Source: an uncultured Acidobacteriota bacterium
GTDB lineage: Bacteria; Acidobacteriota; Vicinamibacteria; Fen-336
NCBI GenBank assembly: GCA_902826455.1
Contig: CADEEV010000003.1
Location: 62,001-126,000, forward strand
Direction of reading: 5' to 3'
Length of the DNA: 64,000 nucleotides
Below, piece by piece: positions 37,724 to 45,914 of this stretch (within the stretch, counting starts at the first letter, position 1; the number at the start of each line of letters is the position of its first letter). Made by a program: the position numbers and the translations under genes. The notes beneath the pieces are model-generated. The model had not been told where the DNA came from. It saw only the letters and a program-made list of their open reading frames with translations, and ran no database searches.

Positions 37724-38944
37724 CTAGTCGGCGCCGCCCGCCTTCGCCTCGCGCGCCGCCTCGGCCTCGGCACCGCGCAACGCCCGGAGCACGTTCTTGC
37801 CGGCGATCTTGCGGATGTCCTCGTCGGAGTAGCCGCGGCGCACCAGCTCGGCCAGCAGGTCGGGGTACTTCGAGACGTCCTCGAGGCCCTCGGGCAGCGA
37901 GTCGGTCCCGTCGAAGTCGCCGCCCAGGCCGACGGAGTCGATGCCGGCCACTTTCTTGATGTGGTCGATGTGGTCGGCGACCTGGCGCAAGGTCGCCTTC
38001 GGGTCGGGGTTCGCCTTGCGCCACTCGCCGATGGCGGCGGCCACGGCCTTCGCGTCGCCCGGGTAGAGCGCATCGAGGCGCTTCTTCTCGGCGAGGTAGC
38101 GGTTGATGGCCGGCCCGCCCTCGGGCGCGATGAACGCAGGCACGAAGGTGACCATCACGACGCCGCGGTTCTTCGCGAGATCCACGAGCACGTCGTCGGG
38201 GACGTCGCGGGGGCTGTCGCAGAGGGCGCGCGCCGCGGAGTGGGAGAAGATCACGGGCGCCTTCGAGACCCGGAGCGCGTCGCGCATCGTGTCGGGAGAG
38301 ACGTGGGACAGGTCCACGAGCATCCCCAGGCGGTTCATCTCGCGCACCACCTCCTCGCCGAACGGGCTCAGTCCGCCGCTCTTCGGGGCGTCGGTCGCCG
38401 AGTCCGCCCAGGCCGTGTTGGCCGTGTGGGTGAGCGTCATGTAGCGCGCGCCGAGCCGGTAGAGCATGCGCAGCGTCGCCAGGGAGCCGTCGATCGAGTG
38501 GCCGCCCTCCATGCCGATGAGCGAGGCGATGCGGCCGGCCTTGAACGCGCGCTCGACGTCGTCGGCGGTGAACGCCATCTCGAAGACGTCCGGGTAGCGT
38601 CGCGCCATGCCGTAGACGAGGTCGATCTGCTCGAGGGTGGCCCGCGTCGCCTCGGGTCCCGGGAGCTCCACCGGCACGTACACGGACCAGAACTGGCCGC
38701 CCATGCCACCGCGGCGCAGGCGCGGGATGTCGGTGTGGAGCGTGGGCTGGCTGCGGCGGATGTCGAGCTTCGCCAGGTCGGAGCCGGCCTTCTCGCGCAC
38801 CGCCCACGGGTAGTCGTTGTGTCCGTCGACGAGCGGCGACGTCTTCAGGAGCTCGCGGACGTGCTGGACCGGATCGGGCGCGGGAGTCGCCGCGAGGAGC
38901 AACGACGCTGCGGCGGGAACGAGCAAGCGGCCGGCACGGCGCAT
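37724..38944 (-). CDS. Membrane-dipeptidase-like peptidase (M19), secreted
   Basis: This 406-residue M19 zinc dipeptidase has a signal peptide (MRRAGRLLVPAAASLLLAAT). The metal motif LVDGHNDYPW (H-x-D) is followed by the bridging Glu in LIGMEGGHSI and the His ligands in VDLSHVSPDT and VIFSHSAARAL. The C-terminal GLGGDFDGTDSLPEGL carries the last Asp. It should cleave dipeptides, possibly D-configured or cysteinyl ones, in the periplasm. ATG at 38944 has AGGAAGG about eight bases upstream. Two in-frame GTG codons before it are too close to that site. Confidence 0.93.
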   Translation of the reverse strand: MRRAGRLLVPAAASLLLAATPAPDPVQHVRELLKTSPLVDGHNDYPWAVREKAGSDLAKLDIRRSQPTLHTDIPRLRRGGMGGQFWSVYVPVELPGPEATRATLEQIDLVYGMARRYPDVFEMAFTADDVERAFKAGRIASLIGMEGGHSIDGSLATLRMLYRLGARYMTLTHTANTAWADSATDAPKSGGLSPFGEEVVREMNRLGMLVDLSHVSPDTMRDALRVSKAPVIFSHSAARALCDSPRDVPDDVLVDLAKNRGVVMVTFVPAFIAPEGGPAINRYLAEKKRLDALYPGDAKAVAAAIGEWRKANPDPKATLRQVADHIDHIKKVAGIDSVGLGGDFDGTDSLPEGLEDVSKYPDLLAELVRRGYSDEDIRKIAGKNVLRALRGAEAEAAREAKAGGAD

Positions 38945-38995
38945 GGGCACCACCTTCCTGGGAGCGGCTAGCTTAGCGGCGACTCGCCCGCGGGC

Positions 38996-40324
38996 TCAAG
39001 CGCCGCAGGCGTCCTCGATGTCCGCGACGGTCTTCGCCACGCGGGTCAGGTTCTCGGGAGGGCCCGAAGCGCGCACCACCACGTCGTCCTCGATGCGGAT
39101 CCCGCCCAGGCCGCGGAACGCGAGCGCCTTCTCGAAGGCCACGCGCCCGCGGTGCCGGCGGCGCAGCGCCTTGTCCTGGAGCAACGCGTCGATGAAGTAC
39201 ACGCCGGGCTCGATCGTGAACACGAACCCGGCCTCGAGGCGCGCGCGGAAGCGGATCCGCGGGCCCTTCGCCTTCGGCAGGCGGCGCGCGCGGCTGCCCT
39301 GGGTGTCGTGGACGTCGAGGCCCAGGGTGTGGCCGATGCCGTGGGGGAAGAAGACGCGCACGGCCTCGCTCTCGAGCAGCTCGTCGAGACTGCCCGACAG
39401 CAGGCCGAGGTGGCGCAAGCCCTCGGCCAGGGTCCGCTCCGCCAGGCCCTGGAGCTCGACAGTGGTGCGGCCGGGGCGCGTGAAGGCGATGCAGGCGTCC
39501 TGGGCCGCCAGCACGATCTCGTAGAGGTCTCGCTGCCGGCGCGTGAAGCGGCCGTCGACCGGAAAGGTCCGGGTCACGTCGGCCGTGTAGCCCCGGTACT
39601 CGGCGCCGGCGTCGATCAGGAGCAGGTCGCCGCGGCGCAGCGCGGCGTCGTTGGCGTGGTAGTGCAGGACGGCGGCGTTGCGGCCGGCGGCGACGATCGA
39701 GCCGTAGCCGAGGCCCGTGCCCCCGGCATGACGGAAGCCGCGCTCGAGCTCGGCCTGCGCCTGGTACTCCGTGAGGCCGGGGCGCGCGACGCGCATGGCC
39801 GCGCGATGCCCGACGCCGGTGATGCGGCTCGCCTCGCGCAGCAGGGCGATCTCGGCCGGGGTCTTCAGGAGCCGCAGCTCGTCGAGGCTGTCGCGCAGCT
39901 CGCTCCCGCGCAGCCGGGCCCGCGGCCGCGCCCGCCGCACGAGGTGACGCGCGTGGGCGTCGGCATGGACGAGGCGGGGAGCGCGGCGCTTGAGGAACGC
40001 CGGCAGCTCGTCGGCGTAGCAGACCGAACGGATCCCGTAGCGCTCGCGGGCCTCGCGCGGGCTCGGGATGTGGCCCAGCCACACGGCGTGGCTCTGGGTG
40101 AGGCGGGGCACGAACAGCGTCTCGCCGCCCCGCCGGCCGTCGAGGACGAGGACGCAGCCGGGCTCGGCCACGCCCGTCAGGAAGAGGAAGTCCGAGGACT
40201 GCCGGTACTCGAAGTGGACGTCGCCGTTGCGCACGACTTCCGGGGCCGACGCGAGGACCACGACGCCGTCGGGCAGCGCCTCCCGGAGACGGCGGCGTTG
40301 CGCGCGGTGGAGCTCGGTGGACAT
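38996..40324 (-). CDS. pepP: Xaa-Pro aminopeptidase (M24B)
   Basis: This 442-residue enzyme has an N-terminal aminopeptidase-P domain (about 1-165, FEYRQSSDFLFLTGVAEPG) and a pita-bread catalytic domain. The metal ligands are visible in order: DAGAEYRGYTADVTRTFPV (two Asp), HGIGHTLGLDVHD (His), FTIEPGVYF (Glu) and IRIEDDVVV (Glu). It removes N-terminal residues that precede proline. It is cytoplasmic, without a signal peptide. The MSTELHRAQ start at 40324 fits other PepP proteins. The divergent phosphatase gene starts 31 bases away. Confidence 0.93.
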   Translation of the reverse strand: MSTELHRAQRRRLREALPDGVVVLASAPEVVRNGDVHFEYRQSSDFLFLTGVAEPGCVLVLDGRRGGETLFVPRLTQSHAVWLGHIPSPREARERYGIRSVCYADELPAFLKRRAPRLVHADAHARHLVRRARPRARLRGSELRDSLDELRLLKTPAEIALLREASRITGVGHRAAMRVARPGLTEYQAQAELERGFRHAGGTGLGYGSIVAAGRNAAVLHYHANDAALRRGDLLLIDAGAEYRGYTADVTRTFPVDGRFTRRQRDLYEIVLAAQDACIAFTRPGRTTVELQGLAERTLAEGLRHLGLLSGSLDELLESEAVRVFFPHGIGHTLGLDVHDTQGSRARRLPKAKGPRIRFRARLEAGFVFTIEPGVYFIDALLQDKALRRRHRGRVAFEKALAFRGLGGIRIEDDVVVRASGPPENLTRVAKTVADIEDACGA

Positions 40325-40341
40325 GCCCCGCGATCGTCCTC

Positions 40342-40347
40342 TATTCT
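40342..40347 (+). promoter_or_regulatory. -10-like TATTCT before the phosphatase gene
   Basis: TATTCT lies eight bases before the ATG at 40356 and no Shine-Dalgarno separates them, so the message is probably leaderless. The whole divergent spacer to the aminopeptidase gene is 31 bases. Confidence 0.4.
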
Positions 40348-40355
40348 GGCGCGCC

Positions 40356-41075
40356 ATGGAAGTCCCTCGCGGGCCACGCCGCGCACGGCTGCTGCTTCCC
40401 GTGCTCCTCGCCGCCTGGGGCTGCGCCCACGCCCGTCCCGGAGCTCTCGCGATCCACTGGGTGCGATCCTCGGCGGAGTACCGGGCGCTGTGCCTGCAGA
40501 CCTACGCGGCCGCCGGACGTGCCGTCGAGTCGGGCTTCGCCGCGCGGCCCCCCCGGTCGTGGGCCGTGATCCTCGACGCCGACGAGACCGTCCTCGACAA
40601 CTCGCTCTACCAGAAGGAGCGGAGCCTCGCGGGGCGCGGCTTCAGCCCGGAGAGCTGGGCGGCCTGGGTGAAGCGCCGCGAGGCGCACGAGATCCCGGGG
40701 GCCCGCGGCTTTCTCGAGCGGGTCCGCACCCTGGGCGGCGTCGTCGCGATCGTCACGAACCGCACGGCGGCGCTCTGCGACGATACGCGCGCGAACCTGG
40801 CGCAGCTCGCCCTGCCCTTCGACGTGGTCCTCTGCCAGACGGGCGAGAGCTCCGACAAGCAGTCGCGCTTCCGCGACGTCGCCGAGGGCCGTGCGGCGGC
40901 GGACCTGCCGGCTCTCGAGATCGCGGCCTGGGTCGGCGACAACGTTCGCGACTTCCCCGACGGCTCCCAGGCCTTGCGCAGCGCGCCCGAGGCCGACCTC
41001 GCCCGCTTCGGCGCGCGCGCCTTCGTGCTCCCCAATCCCATGTACGGCTCCTGGGAGAAGAACCCCGACGACTAG
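40356..41075 (+). CDS. Class C acid phosphatase-like lipoprotein (HAD, e(P4) type)
   Basis: This 239-residue HAD phosphatase has a lipoprotein signal (lipidation at Cys23 in LLAAWGC). The nucleophile motif VILDADETVLDN (Asp74, Asp76) is the mark of the class B/C acid phosphatases. VAIVTNRT is motif II, and WVGDNVRDFPD supplies the acidic motif IV. It would hydrolyse nucleotide or sugar phosphates at the cell surface or periplasm. Its TAG shares the palindromic CTAG with the converging S9 peptidase gene, so there is no room for a terminator. Confidence 0.9.
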   Translation: MEVPRGPRRARLLLPVLLAAWGCAHARPGALAIHWVRSSAEYRALCLQTYAAAGRAVESGFAARPPRSWAVILDADETVLDNSLYQKERSLAGRGFSPESWAAWVKRREAHEIPGARGFLERVRTLGGVVAIVTNRTAALCDDTRANLAQLALPFDVVLCQTGESSDKQSRFRDVAEGRAAADLPALEIAAWVGDNVRDFPDGSQALRSAPEADLARFGARAFVLPNPMYGSWEKNPDD

Positions 41076-43045
41076 CGCGGCGCGGCCAGGCGGGTCTCCA
41101 GCCACGCGATCCAGCGCGCGTAGACGTCGCGCTGGCGCACCGGGTCGGGCGGCAAATGGGTGCTGCACGGGTACGCCACGAACTGCGTCTCGACCTCGCG
41201 GTCCTCGAGGGCCCGGAACAGCTTGTAGGACTGCGTCACCGCCACCCGGCTGTCGCCGACGCACGAGAGGATCAGCGTCGGCGTGTCGATCTTCGTCACG
41301 TTCGTGAGCGGCGACTCCTCCCGGTAGGCAGCCTCGCGGCCCTCGGTCCACGGCGAGCCGGTGATGGCGTGACGCGGCATCACGTTGAGATCCGAGAGCG
41401 CGTACATGTCCACGAGATCGAGGGCCGCGGCGCCGGCCACGGCCGCCCGGAAGCCCGGGTAGTGGCCGAGCATCCAGACCGTCATGAAGCCCCCGTAGGA
41501 CCAGCCGGACACCGCCACCCGATCGGCGTCGACGTAGCCGAGCCGCTTCACCGCCTCGACGCCGGCGATCACGTCGCGGCCGGGCCCCGAGCCCGCCCCC
41601 GTCACGATGCCGCGCTGGAAGGCGTTCCCGAGGTTGTCGCTGCCCCGGTAGTTGGGCTGCAGGACCACGAAGCCGCGGGCCGCCAACAACTGGGCGAGCT
41701 CCGAGAACGATTCGTTCGACGACCCCGTGGGCCCGCCGTGGATGTACAGCACGAGGGGCCAGCGGCGCTTCGCGTCGAAATCCGGCGGGAACGTCAACAC
41801 CCCGTCGGCGGCGACGCCGTCCGACGACGTCCAGCGCAAGGCCTCGCTCCGGCCGAGGGCGAGAGCCGCCACGGGAGCGTTGAAGTCGGTGAGCCGCACC
41901 GGGGCCGCGTCGGCGCTCGCCATGAAGTAGAGCTCGGAGGGTCGGCCGGCCTCGCTGCCCGCCAGGGCGATCGCCCCGGTCGGACCCCGGTCGACGTCGG
42001 TGAACTCCACGACGGGACCCAGCTCGAGCGGACGCGCCGCGGCATCGGGGGCGAGGGCCCACAGCCCGACGCGCGTGTGGTCGTTGCCGCCCACGAGGAA
42101 GCCGGAGCCGGCGTGGAAGAACCAGCCCAGGGAACGATCGAGGCCGCGGGACACGGCTCGGCCGGGGCCGCCGGCGCTCGGAGCCACGTGCAGCTCGTCG
42201 CCGTTCGCGGGATCGCCGTCGCGCGACGCGAGGTAGGCGATCGTCGCGCCATCCGCGGAGAACGCGGGATGGCCTTCGCCGGCACGCCCGCCCGTGACGG
42301 CCCGAGCGGCGCCCGTGGCCGCGTCGACGCTCTCGATCCAGCTCGTGCCGGCGTCGCCGCTGTGGGCCGAGAGCGTCCTGCGGATCGCGAGGGTCCTGCC
42401 GTCCGGAGACCACGCGATCGGTGACGTCCCCAGGGACGTGGAGAGGCTCGCGGCCCCCGAGGTGAGCCGGCGCGGGACGCCTCCCTCGACGGGAACGAGC
42501 CAGAGATGCGACGGCCGTGGCGCCGCCATCGTCCGGTAGCCGTCGCGCCCCACGACGAAGCCGTCGTTCCAGCGTTCGACTCCCGTGCGCTCGGGGGCCG
42601 GATCCGGGGCAATGAAGGCGAGCCGGGCGCCGTCGGGGCCGAGGGCGATCTGCTCGACGCCGCCGGCGACGTTCGTGATGCGGCGCGGCGCGCCGCCCGC
42701 GAGATCGAGGGCGAAGGCCTGGCTCTGGCCGGTGCCGTCGGTCGCGAGCGCCACGAGCCGCGCGCCGTCCGGAAGCCAGCGCGGGCTCGCGAGCCCGGGC
42801 AGCCGGCTGACGCTGCGCACCGCGCGGGTCGCCATCTCCACGACCGCGAGCTCGGTCTCGTAGCGGTTCTCGTCCTCGTCGACGCGCGTCACGAGGAACG
42901 CGACCCGGTCGCCGCGGGGCGCCACCTGGGGCTCGGAGATCCGCACCAGCTGCCTCAGGTGCTCGAGGCCGAAGCGAGACTCTGCCGGCGCGGCCGTGGC
43001 GAGGCCCAGCGCGACGATCACGGCTCCGGATCGGAACACGCTCAT
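41072..43045 (-). CDS. Prolyl-oligopeptidase-family (S9) peptidase, secreted
   Basis: This 657-residue serine peptidase has a signal peptide (VIVALGLATAAPA) and an N-terminal beta-propeller of WD/TolB-like repeats (SPDGRTLAI, SADGATIAYLASRDGD, GPDGARLAFIA) to about residue 390. The alpha/beta-hydrolase domain carries the nucleophile in SGWSYGGFMTVW, the Asp in CVGDSRVAVTQSY and the His in YPCSTHLPP. It likely trims peptides outside the cytoplasm, as an acylaminoacyl- or dipeptidyl-peptidase. GGAGGG lies eight bases before the ATG. Confidence 0.93.
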   Translation of the reverse strand: MSVFRSGAVIVALGLATAAPAESRFGLEHLRQLVRISEPQVAPRGDRVAFLVTRVDEDENRYETELAVVEMATRAVRSVSRLPGLASPRWLPDGARLVALATDGTGQSQAFALDLAGGAPRRITNVAGGVEQIALGPDGARLAFIAPDPAPERTGVERWNDGFVVGRDGYRTMAAPRPSHLWLVPVEGGVPRRLTSGAASLSTSLGTSPIAWSPDGRTLAIRRTLSAHSGDAGTSWIESVDAATGAARAVTGGRAGEGHPAFSADGATIAYLASRDGDPANGDELHVAPSAGGPGRAVSRGLDRSLGWFFHAGSGFLVGGNDHTRVGLWALAPDAAARPLELGPVVEFTDVDRGPTGAIALAGSEAGRPSELYFMASADAAPVRLTDFNAPVAALALGRSEALRWTSSDGVAADGVLTFPPDFDAKRRWPLVLYIHGGPTGSSNESFSELAQLLAARGFVVLQPNYRGSDNLGNAFQRGIVTGAGSGPGRDVIAGVEAVKRLGYVDADRVAVSGWSYGGFMTVWMLGHYPGFRAAVAGAAALDLVDMYALSDLNVMPRHAITGSPWTEGREAAYREESPLTNVTKIDTPTLILSCVGDSRVAVTQSYKLFRALEDREVETQFVAYPCSTHLPPDPVRQRDVYARWIAWLETRLAAPR

Positions 43046-43098
43046 GGAATCCCTCCGCGCTCGGCACGGATACTACAATGACGCCCGGAGGCTCTCCC

Positions 43099-43920
43099 AT
43101 GCAGGCGCCCATCGACGCGCTCACGTCCGGCCAGGTCGCCCTGCTCGGCGTTCCCCTCGACGAGAACTCGTCGCTGTTCCGCGGCCCGGCCCTGGCACCG
43201 AAGCGCATCCGTGAAGCGCTGCACTCGGGCTCGATGAACTGGTGCGCGGAGAGCGGCCTCGATCTCGAAGGACACGCGGGCTGGCGCGACGTGGGCGATC
43301 TGTCCCTCGGCCACGGCTCCGCGGCGATCGACGCGATCGACGCGGCCGTCACGTCGATCCTGGCTCGCGGCGCCCGCGCGCTGGCGCTGGGCGGCGACCA
43401 CTCCGTGACCTACCCGATCGTGCGGGCGTATGGCCGCAAGTACGAGCGCCTCAGCCTGCTCCACTTCGACGCCCACCCCGACCTCTACGACGACTTCGAG
43501 GGCAACCCCTTCTCCCACGCGTCGCCCTTCGCGCGGATCATGGAGGGCGGCTCCGCGACGCGGCTGGTGCAGGTCGGCATCCGCACCCTGAACGGCCACC
43601 AGAAGGCGCAGGCCGAGCGCTTCGGCGTCGAGGTGGTCCAGATGGCCGAGTGGGTCTCGGGCCGCCGCTTCCGCTTCGACGGGCCCGTCTACGTGACCTT
43701 CGACATCGACGCCCTGGATCCGGCGTGCGCTCCCGGCGTGTCGCACCACGAGCCCGGCGGGCTCACGATGCGCGACGCGCTCGGCGTGCTCCAGTCCCTC
43801 GAGGGCGAGATCGTCGGGGCCGACATCGTCGAGTACAACCCGCTCCGCGACGTGGTGGACATGACGGCCGCGGTGGCCGCGAAGCTCACGAAGGAGCTGC
43901 TGGCCGGGATGTTGCGCTAG
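43099..43920 (+). CDS. speB: Agmatinase/arginase family ureohydrolase
   Basis: This 273-residue manganese ureohydrolase has all family blocks: ALGGDHSVTYP, LLHFDAHPDLYDDF, YVTFDIDALDPACAPGV and HHEPGGLTMRD. The pattern fits agmatinase, which makes putrescine and urea from agmatine, better than arginase, but guanidino-acid hydrolases look alike. ATG at 43099 is preferred: GGAGG sits eight bases upstream and the AT-rich GATACTACAAT would place the transcript start between 43078 and 43099. It shares a 53-base divergent spacer with the S9 peptidase. Confidence 0.88.
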   Translation: MQAPIDALTSGQVALLGVPLDENSSLFRGPALAPKRIREALHSGSMNWCAESGLDLEGHAGWRDVGDLSLGHGSAAIDAIDAAVTSILARGARALALGGDHSVTYPIVRAYGRKYERLSLLHFDAHPDLYDDFEGNPFSHASPFARIMEGGSATRLVQVGIRTLNGHQKAQAERFGVEVVQMAEWVSGRRFRFDGPVYVTFDIDALDPACAPGVSHHEPGGLTMRDALGVLQSLEGEIVGADIVEYNPLRDVVDMTAAVAAKLTKELLAGMLR

Positions 43921-43932
43921 GAACGTTCGAGC

Positions 43933-44067
43933 ATGCGTCGCCGCAGGCTTTCGGCCCTCACGTTCCTCGTCGCCTTCGCGGCTCTCGTGTCGCTGGGCGG
44001 CGTGCTGTTCGAGGTGACGCCGGAGAGGGGCCGTACGGTGAAGCTCGTGTACGGCGTGCGGTTCTAG
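43933..44067 (+). CDS. Small single-pass membrane or secreted protein (44 aa)
   Basis: An ATG at 43933, 12 bases after the agmatinase stop, opens a 44-codon frame. It encodes MRRRRLSALTFLVAFAALVS, a basic N-terminus plus one hydrophobic helix, followed by a short polar tail ending KLVYGVRF. The stop TAG forms CTAG shared with the converging GntR gene. An AGGA lies ten bases upstream. The helix, charge asymmetry and tight fit between two genes support it, but no family is known. Confidence 0.55.
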   Translation: MRRRRLSALTFLVAFAALVSLGGVLFEVTPERGRTVKLVYGVRF

Positions 44068-45023
44068 CGGCGGCGCGGGGCGGCGGGCGCGCGCTTGCCG
44101 CCCTTCCGCCGCGCCACCACGACGGTCAGCTCGGCGAGGAGCTTGTCGAGGACGGGCCTGGGCACGAAGCGCACCTCGCGCACGCGACGCGGTCCGCCGC
44201 GGCGCACCTCGGGATAGGCGAGCACGTCGGCGAACACGACGTCGGCCGCTCGCAAGAGGCGCTGCCAGTCGCCGCGCGCCGAGAGCGGCCGCGCCTCGAC
44301 CAGGACGTCGTCGCCCCGCAGGCTCTTGATCAGCGTCGACGCGAAGGGCAACACGGTCGGCGAGTGGGACACGACGAGGACGATGGCACCCTCGGGCAGG
44401 GCCAGCACCGCCGCGCGCTCGGCGGGCGAGACCTCGAGGTTGAGGCAGAAGACCGCGGCTCCGGGGACGCTGCGGCGTACGGCGTCGATGTGGTAGGGCA
44501 GGGCCACCGCGAGGGCTCCCGACAACAGGCCCGGATCCTTCTCGAGCTCCGCGAGGGATGCGGCGCGCACCGGCTGGGTCAGGAGCTGCGAGAGCTCGTG
44601 GACCAGCAGGTCCGCCATCTCCCGCGCGCGATCGAACACGACGACCCGGTCCGGCGGCGCCGCGGCCAGCCAGCGCTTCACCGCCGCCCGGACCTCGTCG
44701 CCCGAGTAGCCCTTCGCGAAGGCCATGTGGAGCGCGAGGCGCACCATCTCGTCGAGATCGCGGGCGTCCTGGGGCAGGCGCGGGCCTGTCGAACGCACGT
44801 AGACGCCCGACCCCGAGCGCAGCTCCAGGTGCCCGGCCTCCTCGAGCTGGTGGTAGGCGGCCGAGACGGTGTTCGCGTGGACGTTGAGGCGCCGCGCCAG
44901 TGCCCGGACGCTCGGGAGGCGCTGGCCCGGGCCGATCTCGCCGCCGAGGATCTTGAGCTCGAGCTGAGCCTTCAGCTGCTCCCGCACGGGGGCTCCGCCG
45001 CGGCGATTCACGACGATGTCCAT
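44064..45023 (-). CDS. GntR-family regulator with a substrate-binding-like C-terminal domain
   Basis: This 319-residue regulator begins with a GntR winged helix (PVREQLKAQLELKILGGEIG, LPSVRALARRLNVHANTVSA, GHLELRSGSGVYV) that fits the YtrA/MocR-like branch. The C-terminal 200 residues look alpha/beta (RVVVFDRAREMADLLVHEL, GAIVLVVSHSPTVLPFAS, ADVVFADVLAYPEV), like a small periplasmic-binding-protein fold. They do not resemble the UTRA, FCD or aminotransferase domains usual in GntR proteins. The divergent hydrolase gene starts only 21 bases away and is its likely target. Confidence 0.83.
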   Translation of the reverse strand: MDIVVNRRGGAPVREQLKAQLELKILGGEIGPGQRLPSVRALARRLNVHANTVSAAYHQLEEAGHLELRSGSGVYVRSTGPRLPQDARDLDEMVRLALHMAFAKGYSGDEVRAAVKRWLAAAPPDRVVVFDRAREMADLLVHELSQLLTQPVRAASLAELEKDPGLLSGALAVALPYHIDAVRRSVPGAAVFCLNLEVSPAERAAVLALPEGAIVLVVSHSPTVLPFASTLIKSLRGDDVLVEARPLSARGDWQRLLRAADVVFADVLAYPEVRRGGPRRVREVRFVPRPVLDKLLAELTVVVARRKGGKRAPAAPRRR

Positions 45024-45044
45024 GGATGGATCATTATGTGACAG
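45024..45044. promoter_or_regulatory. 21-base divergent promoter with palindromic -10
   Basis: The spacer between the GntR and hydrolase genes contains CATTATG (45032-45038). Rightward it reads CATTAT, seven bases before the ATG at 45045. Leftward it reads CATAAT, nine bases before the ATG at 45023. One AT-rich island can thus serve as the -10 of both genes, each with a leaderless message. Confidence 0.45.
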
Positions 45045-45914
45045 ATGAAGCTTCGCCCGTGGCAGGGTCGCGTCCTCTTCTATGGCCTCGCCGTCTTCGC
45101 GGCGCTGCCGGTGGCGCTCTCGGGAATGCTCGTCTCTCCCCCGCCCCGGCAGCCCGTCGATCGGCCGCCGAGCGACGCGCGCGACTCCTTCTTCACGTCC
45201 GATGGCCTGAAGCTGCGGGGCTGGCTCTTCGAAGGCGATCCGGAGAAGCCGGCCTTCGTCTTCGTCCACGGCCTCGGGGACTCCCTCGAGAGCTTCGAGG
45301 GCCCGGCGCGCCGCTTCAACGAGAGGGGCCACAGCGTGCTGCTGTTCGACCTGCGCGGCCACGGCGGCAGCGAGGGCCGCTACACGACCCTGGGCGGCTT
45401 CGAGCGCGACGACGTCCTCGCCGCCATGGCGACGCTGCGCGACCGGGGCCTCGCCAGGAACGGCTTCGTGCTGTCGGGCGTCTCGATGGGGTCCGTGGCG
45501 GCGCTCCGCGCGGCGGCCGGCCGCGAGGACGTGCGCGCCGTCATCGCCGAGGCGCCCTTCGACTCGTTCCGGGGCACCGCGCGCCACCATGGGCACCTGT
45601 TCTTCCACATTCCCGACTGGGTGCCGCTCATTTCCCTGACCGTAGCGGTGGCGGAATGGCGGGCGGGCTTCGACGCCGACGACGTGGACGCCGTGGCGGC
45701 CGCGTCCCGGCTCCGGGCGCCGCTCCTGGCGATCGCCGACGGCGCGGATCCGCGCATGCCCGAGCCCGTGGTGCGCCGGGTGTTCGACGCACACCCCGGT
45801 CCGAAGCAGCTCTGGGTCGCCGCGGGATCCGGCCACGCGGGAGCGATCCTCCACCCGGACTACTGGGCGACGGTCTTCGGCTTCCTCGAGACTAACGGGC
45901 TCAGCGCGCCGTGA
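45045..45914 (+). CDS. Membrane-anchored alpha/beta hydrolase (serine aminopeptidase-like)
   Basis: This 289-residue hydrolase has an N-terminal anchor or uncleaved signal (VLFYGLAVFAALPVALSGML). It then shows FVFVHGLGDSLESFEGP, LLFDLRGHGGSEGR, the nucleophile elbow LSGVSMGSVAAL (Ser) and the acid LLAIADGADPRMPEPV, with the catalytic His in GSGHAGAI. Enzymes of this type are monoacylglycerol-lipase- or BAAT-like esterases; the substrate is unknown. The C-terminus overlaps the converging M49 peptidase gene by 14 bases. Confidence 0.87.
   Translation: MKLRPWQGRVLFYGLAVFAALPVALSGMLVSPPPRQPVDRPPSDARDSFFTSDGLKLRGWLFEGDPEKPAFVFVHGLGDSLESFEGPARRFNERGHSVLLFDLRGHGGSEGRYTTLGGFERDDVLAAMATLRDRGLARNGFVLSGVSMGSVAALRAAAGREDVRAVIAEAPFDSFRGTARHHGHLFFHIPDWVPLISLTVAVAEWRAGFDADDVDAVAAASRLRAPLLAIADGADPRMPEPVVRRVFDAHPGPKQLWVAAGSGHAGAILHPDYWATVFGFLETNGLSAP

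Noticed and set aside
37647-37727. A 26-codon rightward frame (MDPRETSLYIADTHGAW...) upstream of the kinase gene
   Set aside because: It is very short, overlaps the inverted repeat and the dipeptidase stop, and has no convincing ribosome site.
43060-43080. GGCACGGATACTACA as a sigma-54 promoter before agmatinase
   Set aside because: The -24 part fits but there is no GC at the -12 position; a sigma-70-like -10 (GATACT or TACAAT) explains the AT-rich bases better.
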